Source of the DNA: Bifidobacterium oedipodis
GTDB taxonomy: Bacteria; Actinomycetota; Actinomycetes; Actinomycetales; Bifidobacteriaceae
Direction: 5' to 3'
Assembly (NCBI RefSeq): GCF_012932425.1
Contig: NZ_JAAIII010000006.1
Span: 1-64,000 of the forward strand
Length of the DNA stretch: 64,000 nucleotides
Made by a program: the position numbers and the translations under genes. Every line of letters starts with the position of its first letter. Within the stretch, counting starts at the first letter, position 1. Under the pieces are notes generated by a model that worked only from the letters and a program-made list of their open reading frames with translations, did no database searches and was not told the DNA's origin. Shown one piece after another: positions 1 through 8,380 of this stretch.

Positions 1-81
1 GGAGGGGTAGCCACGCCCCTCCTCATACAGCTCGACGGCGCGCATCCTCATCCCGACATCGTAGATGGCTTTTCCAGTCAT
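1..81 (-). CDS. IS3-family transposase OrfA, N-terminal 27 codons only
   Basis: Translating the minus strand from the ATG at 81 gives MTGKAIYDVGMRMRAVELYE followed by a Gly/Pro-rich stretch. This is the usual start of an IS3/IS150-type OrfA helix-turn-helix, which binds the element ends and initiates transposition. The reading frame is open to the window edge, so the gene is partial here and its integrity cannot be judged. The start lies 41 bases inside the presumed IS end, the usual IS3 layout. The family call rests on this short N-terminus and the adjacent terminal inverted repeat. Confidence 0.55.
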   Translation of the reverse strand, partial: MTGKAIYDVGMRMRAVELYEEGRGYPS

Positions 82-122
82 AAAAGAGCCTCCCATTTCT
101 CGTGTCCAAGAAATGGGAGGCA
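1..122 (-). mobile_element. Terminus of an IS3-family insertion sequence (cut by window edge)
   Basis: The minus strand starts an OrfA-type transposase at 81. Ahead of it lies a terminal sequence beginning TGCCTCCCATTTCTTGGACACG at 122, with the TG start typical of IS3-family ends. The same end contains a perfect 12-bp inverted repeat (89-100 against 109-120, 8-nt loop). Only the outer end is visible; the rest lies left of the window. Confidence 0.6.
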
Positions 123-771
123 GTTCATTGCAGTGCCGGGCCTTGATTGGTTATCGGCTTTCGCCCTTAACCAAAGGGTACAAATGAATAATATCACGGT
201 GCATGGCGAGCTGACCGTGCGCGGACAGTCCGTGACCATCCATCTGGGTGGTTCCGAACACTACGCCACGGTTAACGGTGTACGTTTCAACGTGCATAGT
301 CTCTGGCAACTCTACCAGCTGCTTAGGCTCATAGCCTAGCCGATTCATAAGGCGCGGTATCGTTACCGGTACCGCGCCGGTACCCCTAACCACATTCGAT
401 CCTGTCACGACACATGATCACATCGGCAAGCACCCGCAAGTTTTATGGCAGTACTTATACGAATCCCAGCGCTGCTACACCATGCTGGAGCACAGATTAT
501 CGGGAGACGGGGTATCTGACACACAGCAATTGAGACAACTTGCGAGCCATGCGGCATCGGAGAGGAATGGTAGTTGATATTGGCATCACATATCTCCGTC
601 TGCATCTGAGTCTCAAAAACGTTGGGATCATGAGGTTCCCCTCGACCTTGCTTTTCTGGTCACGTTAATCCAACGCAATCATAGAATCAACATTCACAAC
701 GATGCGCGCACCTTTCACTACGCGTGTCTGGAGATATACTTAGCCAAACGCTAGGTCAAGGAGGCCTGACA
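123..771. other. Intergenic region, no supported gene; possible decayed transposase tail and one hairpin
   Basis: I see no convincing gene here. A plus-strand stretch 184-339 encodes about 51 residues (start MNNITVHGELTVRGQSVTIH) that loosely resembles the beta-rich C-terminal tail of DDE transposases, so it may be IS debris; this is weak. At 351-378 a 9-bp GC-rich inverted repeat (GGCGCGGTA against TACCGCGCC, 10-nt loop) could be a terminator. The rest shows no coding signal. It carries the promoter region for the downstream DUF262 gene, but I could not assign clear -35/-10 boxes. Confidence 0.35.
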
Positions 772-2508
772 TTGAGCGATAATAAGTATCAGATGCCGAT
801 TACCATCAATGAAGCAATCAAGAACATCCGTCAAAGGAAGTGGCTGCTGCCCGGTATTCAAAGACGCTTTACCTGGGACACAGAACGCATCGAGAAGCTG
901 TTCGATAGCCTGATGCAGGATTATCCCATCAACACATTGATGCTCTGGCATATCACAGACTCCAATATCAAGAAGGACTATCGCTTCTACGACTTCATTT
1001 GCGACTACTCGGAATTCGCAGGCGGAACAACGAATCAAATATGCAACGCCTCTGGCCAAGAGGATTTCGACGCTGTTATTGATGGACAGCAACGTCTAAC
1101 AAGCCTGTACATCGGTTTGCTGGGCAGCTACTCAAGCCACAAGAAAAATAAGTCGTGGAAGAATGAGTCCAATTTCACGAAGCGATACCTGTATCTTGAC
1201 CTCATGAAAGAAACCGAACCTGATGAGGACAACGTTGTTTATGATTTCAAATTCAGGGAACCATCTGACAGCGATGAAACCATACAGGACGGCAGCTACT
1301 GGTTCCCAGTCGGGGAAATCTTAAACTTGTCTAAACCCGGCGAGGACAACGACATAAGTGACTATGTGATCAATCACAATCTGCCGAAACCAGCCCGCCA
1401 GATGCTTGATCGTCTTTATTCGGCAATTTGCCAGAATCCTTCTGTCACCTACTATCAGCAGAACGACCAAAACCAAGACAAGGTACTCGATATATTCACC
1501 CGTACCAACAGCGGTGGGGTTCCCCTCAGCAAGTCCGATCTCATCATGGCCATCGCCACCTCGAATTGGCCGGAAATCCGCGAAAAGTCGGAAGAGCTCG
1601 TCAGAACCGTATGGAACGACACCGGTTTTGGTGTCAGCAAAGACTTCATCTTGAAGTCGTTCCTCGTCATCTACAACCCCAACGACATCCGGTTTAAAGT
1701 CAATAACTTCGGGCAGTCTCAAGTTGATCTGTTGCGAGAAAAATGGGATGAGCTGACCGAGGTCACCACCAATACTTTCCTATTCCTGAAGAATCAGAAC
1801 TTCACTGACGATCTGTTCCGCGCCAAGAACGCGGCAATCCCATTGATGCACTACTTCCAAAAGACGGGACTGTACCATTCAGCAGCAAAGACCACGTTCT
1901 CGACAGAGATCACGATGGATATTATCCATTGGCTTACAATTTCTTTCCTGAAAAACATCTTCAGCGGCCAGACCGATACGCTACTCAAGCGTCTGCATGA
2001 CGTCATCGAACAGCATGGCACTGACCAGCGCTTCCCGTTCCAGGAAATCATCGCCGAATTCAAGGGCACCAACAAGAATTACAGTGTGGACGACGATTTC
2101 CTCGATCAAATCATGGACTACCGTTACCAGCAGTCAGGCACCGAATACGTGCTGCGCCTGCTGCAGGGAGCCGTCAATCCCGGACTCAGCTACGAGCAGG
2201 ACCATCTACACCCGAAGTCAGTGTTCCATGATGAGAAGAAGCTCGAAGAGACCTTTACCAATAATGAGGATCTCCAATTTGCAAAGGATGAAGCGAATTG
2301 GAACAGCATCGCCAACCTCCAACTCCTCGAGAAGCTCAGCAATATCGACAAGTCCAACATGTCACTCGCTGAATGGGCTTCCAAGCCTAATGCACCCAGA
2401 AACTTCTACGTGCCAGAGGGAACCAGCCTCGAGCTCAAAGATTTTCGAGCTTTCATCGAAGCCCGTAGAGCAGCAATCCGCGCAATGATCCGAGAAGCCG
2501 TCGCATAA
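772..2508 (+). CDS. DUF262 / HNH-type (GmrSD-like) protein, probable DNA-targeting defence nuclease
   Basis: The 578-residue product has an N-terminal DUF262 domain with the DGQQR motif (in VIDGQQRLTSLYIG, about residue 103) and NTLMLWHI and TRTNSGGVPLS segments. The C-terminal part carries a DUF1524-like HNH motif, DHLHPKS, and NLQLLEKLSNIDKSN. GmrSD-type proteins combining these domains are type IV restriction enzymes that hydrolyse NTP and cut modified DNA; this assignment is by family. The start is decided by a strong AAGGAGG at 758-764, seven bases before an in-frame TTG at 772. An upstream GTG at 724 is possible but has no Shine-Dalgarno. It stands alone, between IS debris and an HTH gene, at the edge of an accessory region. 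The substrate is unknown. Confidence 0.8.
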   Translation: MSDNKYQMPITINEAIKNIRQRKWLLPGIQRRFTWDTERIEKLFDSLMQDYPINTLMLWHITDSNIKKDYRFYDFICDYSEFAGGTTNQICNASGQEDFDAVIDGQQRLTSLYIGLLGSYSSHKKNKSWKNESNFTKRYLYLDLMKETEPDEDNVVYDFKFREPSDSDETIQDGSYWFPVGEILNLSKPGEDNDISDYVINHNLPKPARQMLDRLYSAICQNPSVTYYQQNDQNQDKVLDIFTRTNSGGVPLSKSDLIMAIATSNWPEIREKSEELVRTVWNDTGFGVSKDFILKSFLVIYNPNDIRFKVNNFGQSQVDLLREKWDELTEVTTNTFLFLKNQNFTDDLFRAKNAAIPLMHYFQKTGLYHSAAKTTFSTEITMDIIHWLTISFLKNIFSGQTDTLLKRLHDVIEQHGTDQRFPFQEIIAEFKGTNKNYSVDDDFLDQIMDYRYQQSGTEYVLRLLQGAVNPGLSYEQDHLHPKSVFHDEKKLEETFTNNEDLQFAKDEANWNSIANLQLLEKLSNIDKSNMSLAEWASKPNAPRNFYVPEGTSLELKDFRAFIEARRAAIRAMIREAVA

Positions 2509-2524
2509 TTGACCGGTTTAACCG

Positions 2525-2590
2525 ACATGTTGCCATATGACATAAGCCTCTCATTGAGAGAATCACAGCACTTACCGTATGGCAACATGT
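2525..2590. repeat. Inverted repeat downstream of the DUF262 gene
   Basis: ACATGTTGCCATA (2525-2537) is perfectly repeated in inverse as TATGGCAACATGT (2578-2590). The 40-base loop holds a second small hairpin (CTCTCA/TGAGAG). There is no U-rich tail, so it is a poor intrinsic terminator; an mRNA 3'-end structure or the relic of an insertion is possible. The remainder of the gap 2509-2848 has no supported gene. Confidence 0.45.
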
Positions 2591-2803
2591 TTCATCAGCT
2601 CCTTCTTAATTTCCCGCAAATGAAAAGCCAAGCATGGGCGGCTGTCTGCCATCGACGTCATTGTTCCTGTGGCACTACGAACAACGCGGCAACATGAAAC
2701 GTATTGATGCCAGCAGATTTCGCGCCCCAGGCGACAGCATCCCATCCCCAAGGCACCGCCCATCTATTCAACAGTTTTGGTATTTTTCGAGGATTAATTA
2801 TTA

Positions 2804-2809
2804 TATAAT
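2804..2809 (+). promoter_or_regulatory. -10 box for the two-HTH gene
   Basis: A perfect TATAAT lies 40 bases before the ATG at 2849, in an AT-rich stretch. The best -35 candidate with a 17-base spacer is TATTTT at 2781-2786, which is weak. Confidence 0.5.
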
Positions 2810-2848
2810 CCAATTACCGATTCGGAATATCTCACAACGGGAGGCCCT

Positions 2849-3343
2849 ATGGACGACAAGCCTATAGTTTTCGACACACGAAAGCATAAACTCCCCGAAT
2901 CTGAGCGGCTTGAGAACCGCCGCCGCCGAGCAGAGTACTACTTTGCACAGTATGCAAACGGGAAAACATTCGATGAAATCGCGGCAACCGTTGGGCTTAC
3001 AACCGCTCACGTGAGAAACGAAAGAAAATGGTACATCACTAATTGCATACCGCCAGAGCAAGCAGCAGAAATCCTCAAACGAAAATACCAAATCAGGAAA
3101 GAGGAAGCAGAGGAACGACGCCGGCTACGCGCTGAGCAGCGCCTGAATCGCGCCCGGCACATCGCCGACGAGTTAATCGGGGGCAAAACAATCGATGAAG
3201 TCGCGTCCGAGTTGGGATTTAGACGCGAATCCATCTACCCGATACTCCATGTGCTAGATGAAAACGATCCAGAATATGCAGCCAAATATCATGCGGCAGC
3301 CAGAACTCACCATTTCGGACACCATCTGACCAGTCGCAAATAA
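2849..3343 (+). CDS. Small basic protein with two helix-turn-helix repeats, function unknown
   Basis: The 164-residue product is highly charged. It contains two similar HTH-like units: YANGKTFDEIAATVGLTTAH (about residues 36-55) and LIGGKTIDEVASELGFRRES (about 110-129). They are joined by a long Arg/Glu-rich helix (KRKYQIRKEEAEERRRLRAE) that is probably a coiled coil. The shared pattern GKTxDExAxxxGxxxxxV/I is that of sigma-like or resolvase-like HTH motifs, so DNA binding is likely. I do not recognise a named family. The start is supported by GGGAGG seven bases upstream and a TATAAT box. The stop codon abuts a 27-bp perfect hairpin. It may regulate neighbouring accessory genes, which is inference. 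Confidence 0.6.
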   Translation: MDDKPIVFDTRKHKLPESERLENRRRRAEYYFAQYANGKTFDEIAATVGLTTAHVRNERKWYITNCIPPEQAAEILKRKYQIRKEEAEERRRLRAEQRLNRARHIADELIGGKTIDEVASELGFRRESIYPILHVLDENDPEYAAKYHAAARTHHFGHHLTSRK

Positions 3344-3405
3344 TGAAGTGGCCTGATTTTTGTTCCGCCTTCATAGTGAGGCGGAACAAAAATCAGGCCA
3401 CTTCA
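3344..3405. terminator. 27-bp perfect inverted repeat immediately after the HTH gene
   Basis: Bases 3344-3370 are exactly complementary to 3379-3405, with an 8-base loop. The stem starts at the base following the TAA stop. An internal T5/A5 run could give a U tract if transcription stops within the far arm. It is longer than a normal terminator and may be a bidirectional terminator or a MITE-like element. Confidence 0.5.
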
Positions 3406-3442
3406 GTTGCGAGAAAAATGGGAGAACCGACTGAAGTAAGAC

Positions 3443-3524
3443 AAGGGACTGCGGGCGTTTTTCGGAGACTAAGCACAAAAGGAGCATGAGTGTTCAGTCT
3501 TCAAGGAGACGCCCGCAGCCCCTT
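3443..3524 (+). promoter_or_regulatory. Possible attenuator stem-loop with a leader start codon in its loop
   Basis: AAGGGACTGCGGGCGT (3443-3458) pairs with ACGCCCGCAGCCCCTT (3509-3524) with one mismatch. The loop carries AAAAGGAG and an ATG at 3486. Partial complementarity (around 3474-3484 with 3490-3500) could extend the stem. A ribosome moving along the small frame would open the 3' arm, which is the geometry of a translation-coupled attenuator. No U-tract is visible straight after the stem. Confidence 0.35.
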
Positions 3525-3548
3525 ACCAGCATGCCAATTTCGATTTAA
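3486..3548 (+). CDS. Putative 20-residue Arg/Pro-rich leader peptide
   Basis: A good Shine-Dalgarno (AAAAGGAG, ending five bases before the ATG) precedes a 20-codon frame reading MSVQSSRRRPQPL then seven more residues and TAA. The three arginines are encoded AGG AGA CGC, including the tandem rare codons AGG-AGA, inside the 3' arm of the stem described separately. It ends about 115 bases before the zinc-ribbon gene. A role as regulatory leader is inferred only from this geometry; I know no family for it, and a chance small frame cannot be excluded. Confidence 0.3.
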   Translation: MSVQSSRRRPQPLTSMPISI

Positions 3549-3664
3549 CAGAGCCTTCTGTTCTGGTATCTTCACCTGTCATTTTGGCGGCTGCGGCGAG
3601 TGGTCACGTTCGTCAGTGGAACAATGGAAGACGGAAAGATTCTTAACGGAGAGAGGAATCAAAG

Positions 3665-5125
3665 ATGTTCTGTCGGCATTGCGGCACTGGTATGCCCACT
3701 GATTCAAAGTTCTGTCCCAAATGTGGACGTCCAGTAGACGCACCCGACACAAATACGAACGCACAGATTAACAAGCCAGCACAGTCTGTTACAGATCCAA
3801 CACCGATAGCGCCACAGCAGAAACCATTACCAGCATGGGCGCATCAGACATCCAATAATCCGGATTCGGACGAAAGCGCTTCCAGCACTGGGAATACGTC
3901 ACATAAGAGACTATCGCTTGGCGCAATCATCGGCATCATTATCACTATTATCGTGATCTCTGCTCTAGTTATCGGAGTCATTGTCGCGGTGAATACCAAA
4001 CCAGTGAAAGACAATGGTTCCGATGATTTAGACACGTCGCAAACGACAACCGATGAGGCTGATTGGTCGAATGCTCCAACCTTGAAGAAGGTCAATGATG
4101 TATGCGCTCCGAGTAATGATGTCGATTCCCTTCTAGCAGTTGGACAGGTAAAGAAAGACGGCCCGTACAAGGGCGATCTCTTACTGACGGCTCCTTCAAA
4201 GGACTTGCTGGAGGCAGACAGTTTGGACTCCAAAGTGCTGGCTCTCTTCGGTTGCGTGGCAAAACAGCTGGGCATCGCTTCAGAATCCGACCTAGATCAA
4301 ATTGCTGCCATGAACTTGGCAACCAAGGTGATGCAAGGTCCGGTAATTGTTCCACAGTCCGATGGCTCCTACATTTCGATGAAGGACCAATCCCATCTTG
4401 ATGAAGATGGTGTGCATGACTTGATGGAGGCCAATCGAATCCAACTTACTAGCAGCGTATCAATGGTGTCGGCACTAGGGCAAGGAGCAGGTGTAGCAAC
4501 ATTCGTCTACTTCCATGAAGACATTAGCAATATGGCCGCTTCAGACGATTCCATTCCTAACGAAGAACAAGCTGCCAACGATAACGACACAACCGCCGCC
4601 ACATCTACGCCACTTTCAGTCATTGTGAACCAGCTCAATACTCTGGATTGGTCTGGCCTTGCCGGTCAGTATTGCAGGAATGATGGGGCATGTCTGACGT
4701 TCAATTCGGATGGTTCAGTAGCACGTACGATGACGGATGGGACAGACAACACGAATGGCTCATACCCATTTTCATCCAAGCTACAAGGTTTGACTTTGCA
4801 AGTGGCATGGCAGTCAACACCTCCACAAACTTCGGCAGCAATCAATCTTGGCATTCGCGGCGACGCGAACCTATCATGTCCAAATGGCACTGAGGGAAAT
4901 GCAGGCACTTGCAATTCTTCAGATGGAAGCTATACACCGTTAGCTGCTTGGTTCTATTATGTTGCGGCAGGATCGGATTTGGGCACTGCAGAGCAAGAGT
5001 CATTTTCTGTAGTTCGGGGAAGCGACCCGGATATGTCACGATCGTTCCTCGTGTTCCAGCAAGAGTCGGGCTCCAACGGTCCGTTTGAAATCGGGAATGA
5101 TTTCGTGTTCTACAAGGTGAGTTGA
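3665..5125 (+). CDS. Zinc-ribbon, single-pass membrane protein with extracellular C-terminal domain
   Basis: Residues 1-22 form a zinc-ribbon (CRHCG...CPKCG, two CxxC pairs). A Pro/Ser-rich linker leads to one transmembrane helix near residues 80-105 (LGAIIGIIITIIVISALVIG). The remaining roughly 380 residues are rich in Ser/Thr/Asp and presumably lie outside the membrane. The C-terminal third has Cys pairs (GQYCRNDGACLTF, LSCPNGTEGNAGTCN) that may form disulfides. The zinc ribbon plus TM plus variable outer domain layout is common in Gram-positive surface proteins of unknown role. The start has GGAGAGAGG upstream. A terminator follows at 5195. No specific function can be assigned. Confidence 0.65.
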   Translation: MFCRHCGTGMPTDSKFCPKCGRPVDAPDTNTNAQINKPAQSVTDPTPIAPQQKPLPAWAHQTSNNPDSDESASSTGNTSHKRLSLGAIIGIIITIIVISALVIGVIVAVNTKPVKDNGSDDLDTSQTTTDEADWSNAPTLKKVNDVCAPSNDVDSLLAVGQVKKDGPYKGDLLLTAPSKDLLEADSLDSKVLALFGCVAKQLGIASESDLDQIAAMNLATKVMQGPVIVPQSDGSYISMKDQSHLDEDGVHDLMEANRIQLTSSVSMVSALGQGAGVATFVYFHEDISNMAASDDSIPNEEQAANDNDTTAATSTPLSVIVNQLNTLDWSGLAGQYCRNDGACLTFNSDGSVARTMTDGTDNTNGSYPFSSKLQGLTLQVAWQSTPPQTSAAINLGIRGDANLSCPNGTEGNAGTCNSSDGSYTPLAAWFYYVAAGSDLGTAEQESFSVVRGSDPDMSRSFLVFQQESGSNGPFEIGNDFVFYKVS

Positions 5126-5194
5126 GTCATATCGTTAAGGAGAAAGTAAACATCTCTTTTTTGGTTCCACTAAGCCCTACCATCCTCCGCCATC

Positions 5195-5226
5195 AGGGTT
5201 TTGAACGAAATCTCAAAACCCTTTTG
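5195..5226 (+). terminator. Intrinsic terminator after the zinc-ribbon gene
   Basis: AGGGTTTTGA (5195-5204) pairs with TCAAAACCCT (5213-5222) around an 8-base loop, and TTTGTT follows. Confidence 0.75.
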
Positions 5227-5352
5227 TTATCAAAAACAGAGGGAGTCTGACCCTGACGTTTATCGGTGTTGAAACCGAGGCTTTGCTTTGTACCATTGGG
5301 AGAAAACGCTGTTCAAATCATTTTCTAGTTCGAACATTGGCAAGAAGAAATA

Positions 5353-6495
5353 ATGCGCAAGTCCTTGTCGGGGTTGTTCTCGAATGCCGTACGGCCATAT
5401 TCTCGCGGCTATAGGCTGGCATACCTGCTCATGGCGGCGTCGATTGCGGTTTTGGAGGTTGTTTTCCACGCGATTTCAAGTCCGCTGAATGGCTCCGACA
5501 CACTGTTGTTGGCGATGCTGTGCACGTTGCTGGCAGCAGCACCTTGGCTGGGCAATATTGGGGATTTCCTGTATGCGGGCGCGTTCGCCGCGGTGGGGAT
5601 CCTCCACTATGGTTTCTCGCTTACGTTTCCTGTGCTTGGCGTGTTTCTGATCGCCGCTGTATGGATCGTCCGCCATCAGGCGATCCGTGCCGTTCTGCTG
5701 CTTGCCGGGTATGTTCTGCTGATGTTCTGGCAGACGGATGCCGGACTGTACCGTCTTGCAAGCGATACCCTGCTGATGGTCGTGGTGCTCACAGTCGGCT
5801 TCGCATTCAGAAAATTCATGGATGAGGCCGAGCAGTCTCGACAGGATTTAGAGAAAACCAAAGAAGAGTCCGCCAAAGCGGCGGAGGCGATTCGCGCCAA
5901 GCTCGCCATGGGATTGCACGACACAATCGCCAGGGATCTCGCCCGCATCTCCATTTCACTGGAAAGTCTCGCCGCAGCACACCCGGATCTGACCGATGAA
6001 ATCACTCCAATCGTTGGTCTCGTGCATAACTCCTCGCGCCGTCTGCGGCCCGTGATCATGGAACTCAGCGCCGACGCACCTACCCCAAGCCTGAACAATG
6101 CCATAGCGGAATCCAAGCTGATGTTGCAATCCCGACAACTCGACCTCGTTGCGCATATGCCTGAGGATATTGACCAACTGCTTTCGAGGCAGGCGATTCT
6201 TACGGGATCGCTGTTCGCGCGCGAAGCCGCCACGAATGCCTTGAAATATGCGCAGCAAGAAACCTCTGTGGATCTATTCGTGGAGGTTGGAGACGGGGAA
6301 CTGTCGCTGATGATGACCAACGCAATCGCCGAGAAGCCTTCGAAGAATGCACTGACAGGAGGCTTCGGCCTCGGCAATCTGAAGTCCCGAATCGAGAGCG
6401 AGGGTGGCAGACTATCTTTCGTTTCGAATTCGGGGCACTGGATCGTCAATGCAGTCATACCGAATCAAAGGGAAACCGGAGGCTCTAATGAGTGA
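5353..6495 (+). CDS. NarL/DesK-type sensor histidine kinase
   Basis: The 380-residue product starts with about five or six hydrophobic segments (to about residue 155) and no large extracellular loop. A short coiled coil follows, then a HisKA_3 dimerisation domain with the phospho-acceptor in MGLHDTIARDLARI (about residue 182), and a C-terminal ATPase domain with an N-box (REAATNALKYA) and a G-box (GGFGLGNLKSRIE). This is the intramembrane-sensing class that phosphorylates LuxR-type regulators. The gene overlaps its partner response regulator by eight bases, so translation is probably coupled. The signal is unknown. An FtsX-type ABC transporter lies convergently next door, a frequent partner of such systems. 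Confidence 0.9.
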   Translation: MRKSLSGLFSNAVRPYSRGYRLAYLLMAASIAVLEVVFHAISSPLNGSDTLLLAMLCTLLAAAPWLGNIGDFLYAGAFAAVGILHYGFSLTFPVLGVFLIAAVWIVRHQAIRAVLLLAGYVLLMFWQTDAGLYRLASDTLLMVVVLTVGFAFRKFMDEAEQSRQDLEKTKEESAKAAEAIRAKLAMGLHDTIARDLARISISLESLAAAHPDLTDEITPIVGLVHNSSRRLRPVIMELSADAPTPSLNNAIAESKLMLQSRQLDLVAHMPEDIDQLLSRQAILTGSLFAREAATNALKYAQQETSVDLFVEVGDGELSLMMTNAIAEKPSKNALTGGFGLGNLKSRIESEGGRLSFVSNSGHWIVNAVIPNQRETGGSNE

Positions 6496-7147
6496 GGCAA
6501 TTCGCGTTCTGCTCGCCGACGATGACGCAATCATTCGCGAGGGGCTTGCCAGTCTGCTGAATCGTCAGAATGGTATCAGCGTGGTCGCCGTCGCGGAGAA
6601 CGGAAGCCAAGCCTTGCGCGAGCTTTCCAAGCAAACCGTGGACGTGGCCCTGTTGGACGTAGACATGCCTGTCCTCGACGGAATAGCAACGGCGAAGGAA
6701 GTGGCAAGACTCTACCCGTCAGTCGCCGTAGTGATGCTCACCGTGTTCGAACATGAGGAATCACTCGCCAAATCGCTGGCCCTGAACGTACGCGGATTCC
6801 TGACCAAAGACATTCCTTCCGCACAGCTCGCCCAATTGATTAAACAAGCTCACGCAGGATACTCGGTGTTCGGGCCGCGCCCCACACAGATTCTCGCCGA
6901 CAGTTACCTGAGCTCCGGGAAAAACGACCCCGGGTACGATGATTTCCGCGCACAGGTGGAACAGCTCCCGGACTATCTGCGTGCCACATTTGACCTGCTC
7001 ATCCAGGCGCTACCGAACAAGACAATCGCCAAAAAGCTTGGTCTGAGCGAAGCCACTGTGCGCTCCTACATATCCGAAATATTCACCGCACTCGGATACA
7101 CCAACCGCGGCGAACTCACCATAACCGCCATAAAAGCCGGATACTGA
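6488..7147 (+). CDS. LuxR/NarL-family response regulator
   Basis: The ATG at 6488 follows GGAGG directly and sits inside the kinase stop region, giving 219 residues. The receiver domain has the acidic pair in LLADDDAIIREG, the phosphorylation Asp in VALLDVDMPVLDG (about residue 55) and the conserved Thr/Lys (MLTVF, LTKDIPSA). The C-terminal LuxR HTH reads NKTIAKKLGLSEATVRSYIS. It is the partner of the preceding kinase. It may control its own operon or the facing ABC transporter genes, which end 40 bases away in the opposite direction; that link is inference. Confidence 0.9.
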   Translation: MSEAIRVLLADDDAIIREGLASLLNRQNGISVVAVAENGSQALRELSKQTVDVALLDVDMPVLDGIATAKEVARLYPSVAVVMLTVFEHEESLAKSLALNVRGFLTKDIPSAQLAQLIKQAHAGYSVFGPRPTQILADSYLSSGKNDPGYDDFRAQVEQLPDYLRATFDLLIQALPNKTIAKKLGLSEATVRSYISEIFTALGYTNRGELTITAIKAGY

Positions 7148-7186
7148 CGTACGTGAATACTGACTTACAGATACTTACAGATCTGA

Positions 7187-8380
7187 CTACTTGCGCAACA
7201 GCTCATCCGGCTGCGTACGCGCAATCGTCATACTCAAAGGAAGCGCGCCAAGAATCGTACCAACGCCAGTGATACCAAGCATCTCAAGCGCCAGCAGTGG
7301 GTCGAAAACCATTGCATCCAAACTCACAAGATTAAGCAAATCGTTGGTATTGATGAAGTTCGTCAGCAGCAGGTTCACACATACGCCCACAATGATGCCG
7401 GCGATGCCCGACGCGATGACCATTTGGATGACCTGGACAAGCGCGAGAGCGCTTAGCTGACCGGCCGTGTATCCCAAGCATCGAAGCAGAGCCAGCGAGC
7501 GCTTGCGCTGCTTCATCCATATCACGCTCAGGAAGGCGCCGAATACCAGGGAACAGATAAGCACAACAGGGAACACGAACCTGCCTATGTTCATAAGCGT
7601 GGCAAGAATTCCCATAGTGTCTTGCTGCCCCGCGGCACCGGTCACTCCGAAGCCCTTGCTTGCAAGTTCCTTCTGAACTGCCGAGGCATGCTTGCCCGAA
7701 TCGACTTTCACATAGGCGAATGTGTAGGATTCCGGGGTCTTTTCGTCGAACAGAGTATTCATCGTGTTTTCGGAAACATAGGATGGATTCTCGCCGTCTC
7801 TATCGGGCACGGAGTTGTCGTAAATGCCCACCACCTTGAGCGGGATGGTTCTATATGATCCCTGATATTGGCCGTCGATGTGCGTGTAACCAAACGTCAC
7901 TGTCTTGCCATACAGCTGGCTGAGATCGCCTCCAGGAACGGAATGAGGCAAAAGAATCTCGTTGTCTTGCAAGGTTGAGGGCCTGTCTCCCTTGATCATT
8001 TTCGGAAGCCGGGGCTCGAAATACGTGGTGGCCCACAAGGATCCGGGGCCGACTGTCGGATCCGGCCAATCTCCCTCATCGGCCAGATCCAAGTCATGCT
8101 GCATCCATGGAGACACGGAAACAACATGTTCCAAGTTGGATATCTCGGAGAGTGATTTCTTGTTCAAAACACGTGCGTCCGGACGCATTGTGTTGAGTTC
8201 GATGACGGAAACGTTGGAGTGTTTCTCGACATTGCTCGCATGCGCCTGAACGGCACCGACCACAAACCCCTGAAGGCAGTAACAGGTGCCGACAACGATT
8301 GCCAGCAGAACAACCAGCGCGCGTGACGTTTTGAGCGTATACGATCGTTCAAACCAGACCAGTCGCAGAACCCTTTTCAT
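7187..8380 (-). CDS. ABC transporter permease, FtsX/MacB-like
   Basis: The 397-residue product has an N-terminal membrane helix (about residues 18-40), a large extracytoplasmic domain of the MacB core type (about 45-260) and three C-terminal helices. The helices include FVFPVVLICSLVFGAF and a segment with KQRKRSLALLRCLGYTAGQL, the typical FtsX signature. Such permeases work with a LolD-type ATPase in export, antibiotic detoxification or lipoprotein handling. It overlaps the upstream ATPase gene by one base, so the two form an operon. It lacks the ten-helix layout of BceB, so bacitracin-type resistance is not specifically supported. Confidence 0.85.
   Translation of the reverse strand: MKRVLRLVWFERSYTLKTSRALVVLLAIVVGTCYCLQGFVVGAVQAHASNVEKHSNVSVIELNTMRPDARVLNKKSLSEISNLEHVVSVSPWMQHDLDLADEGDWPDPTVGPGSLWATTYFEPRLPKMIKGDRPSTLQDNEILLPHSVPGGDLSQLYGKTVTFGYTHIDGQYQGSYRTIPLKVVGIYDNSVPDRDGENPSYVSENTMNTLFDEKTPESYTFAYVKVDSGKHASAVQKELASKGFGVTGAAGQQDTMGILATLMNIGRFVFPVVLICSLVFGAFLSVIWMKQRKRSLALLRCLGYTAGQLSALALVQVIQMVIASGIAGIIVGVCVNLLLTNFINTNDLLNLVSLDAMVFDPLLALEMLGITGVGTILGALPLSMTIARTQPDELLRK

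Noticed and set aside
133..408. Two small overlapping frames (133-339 plus, 151-408 minus)
   Set aside because: Neither has a ribosome site or recognised family; the plus frame at most resembles transposase debris, mentioned under the intergenic entry.
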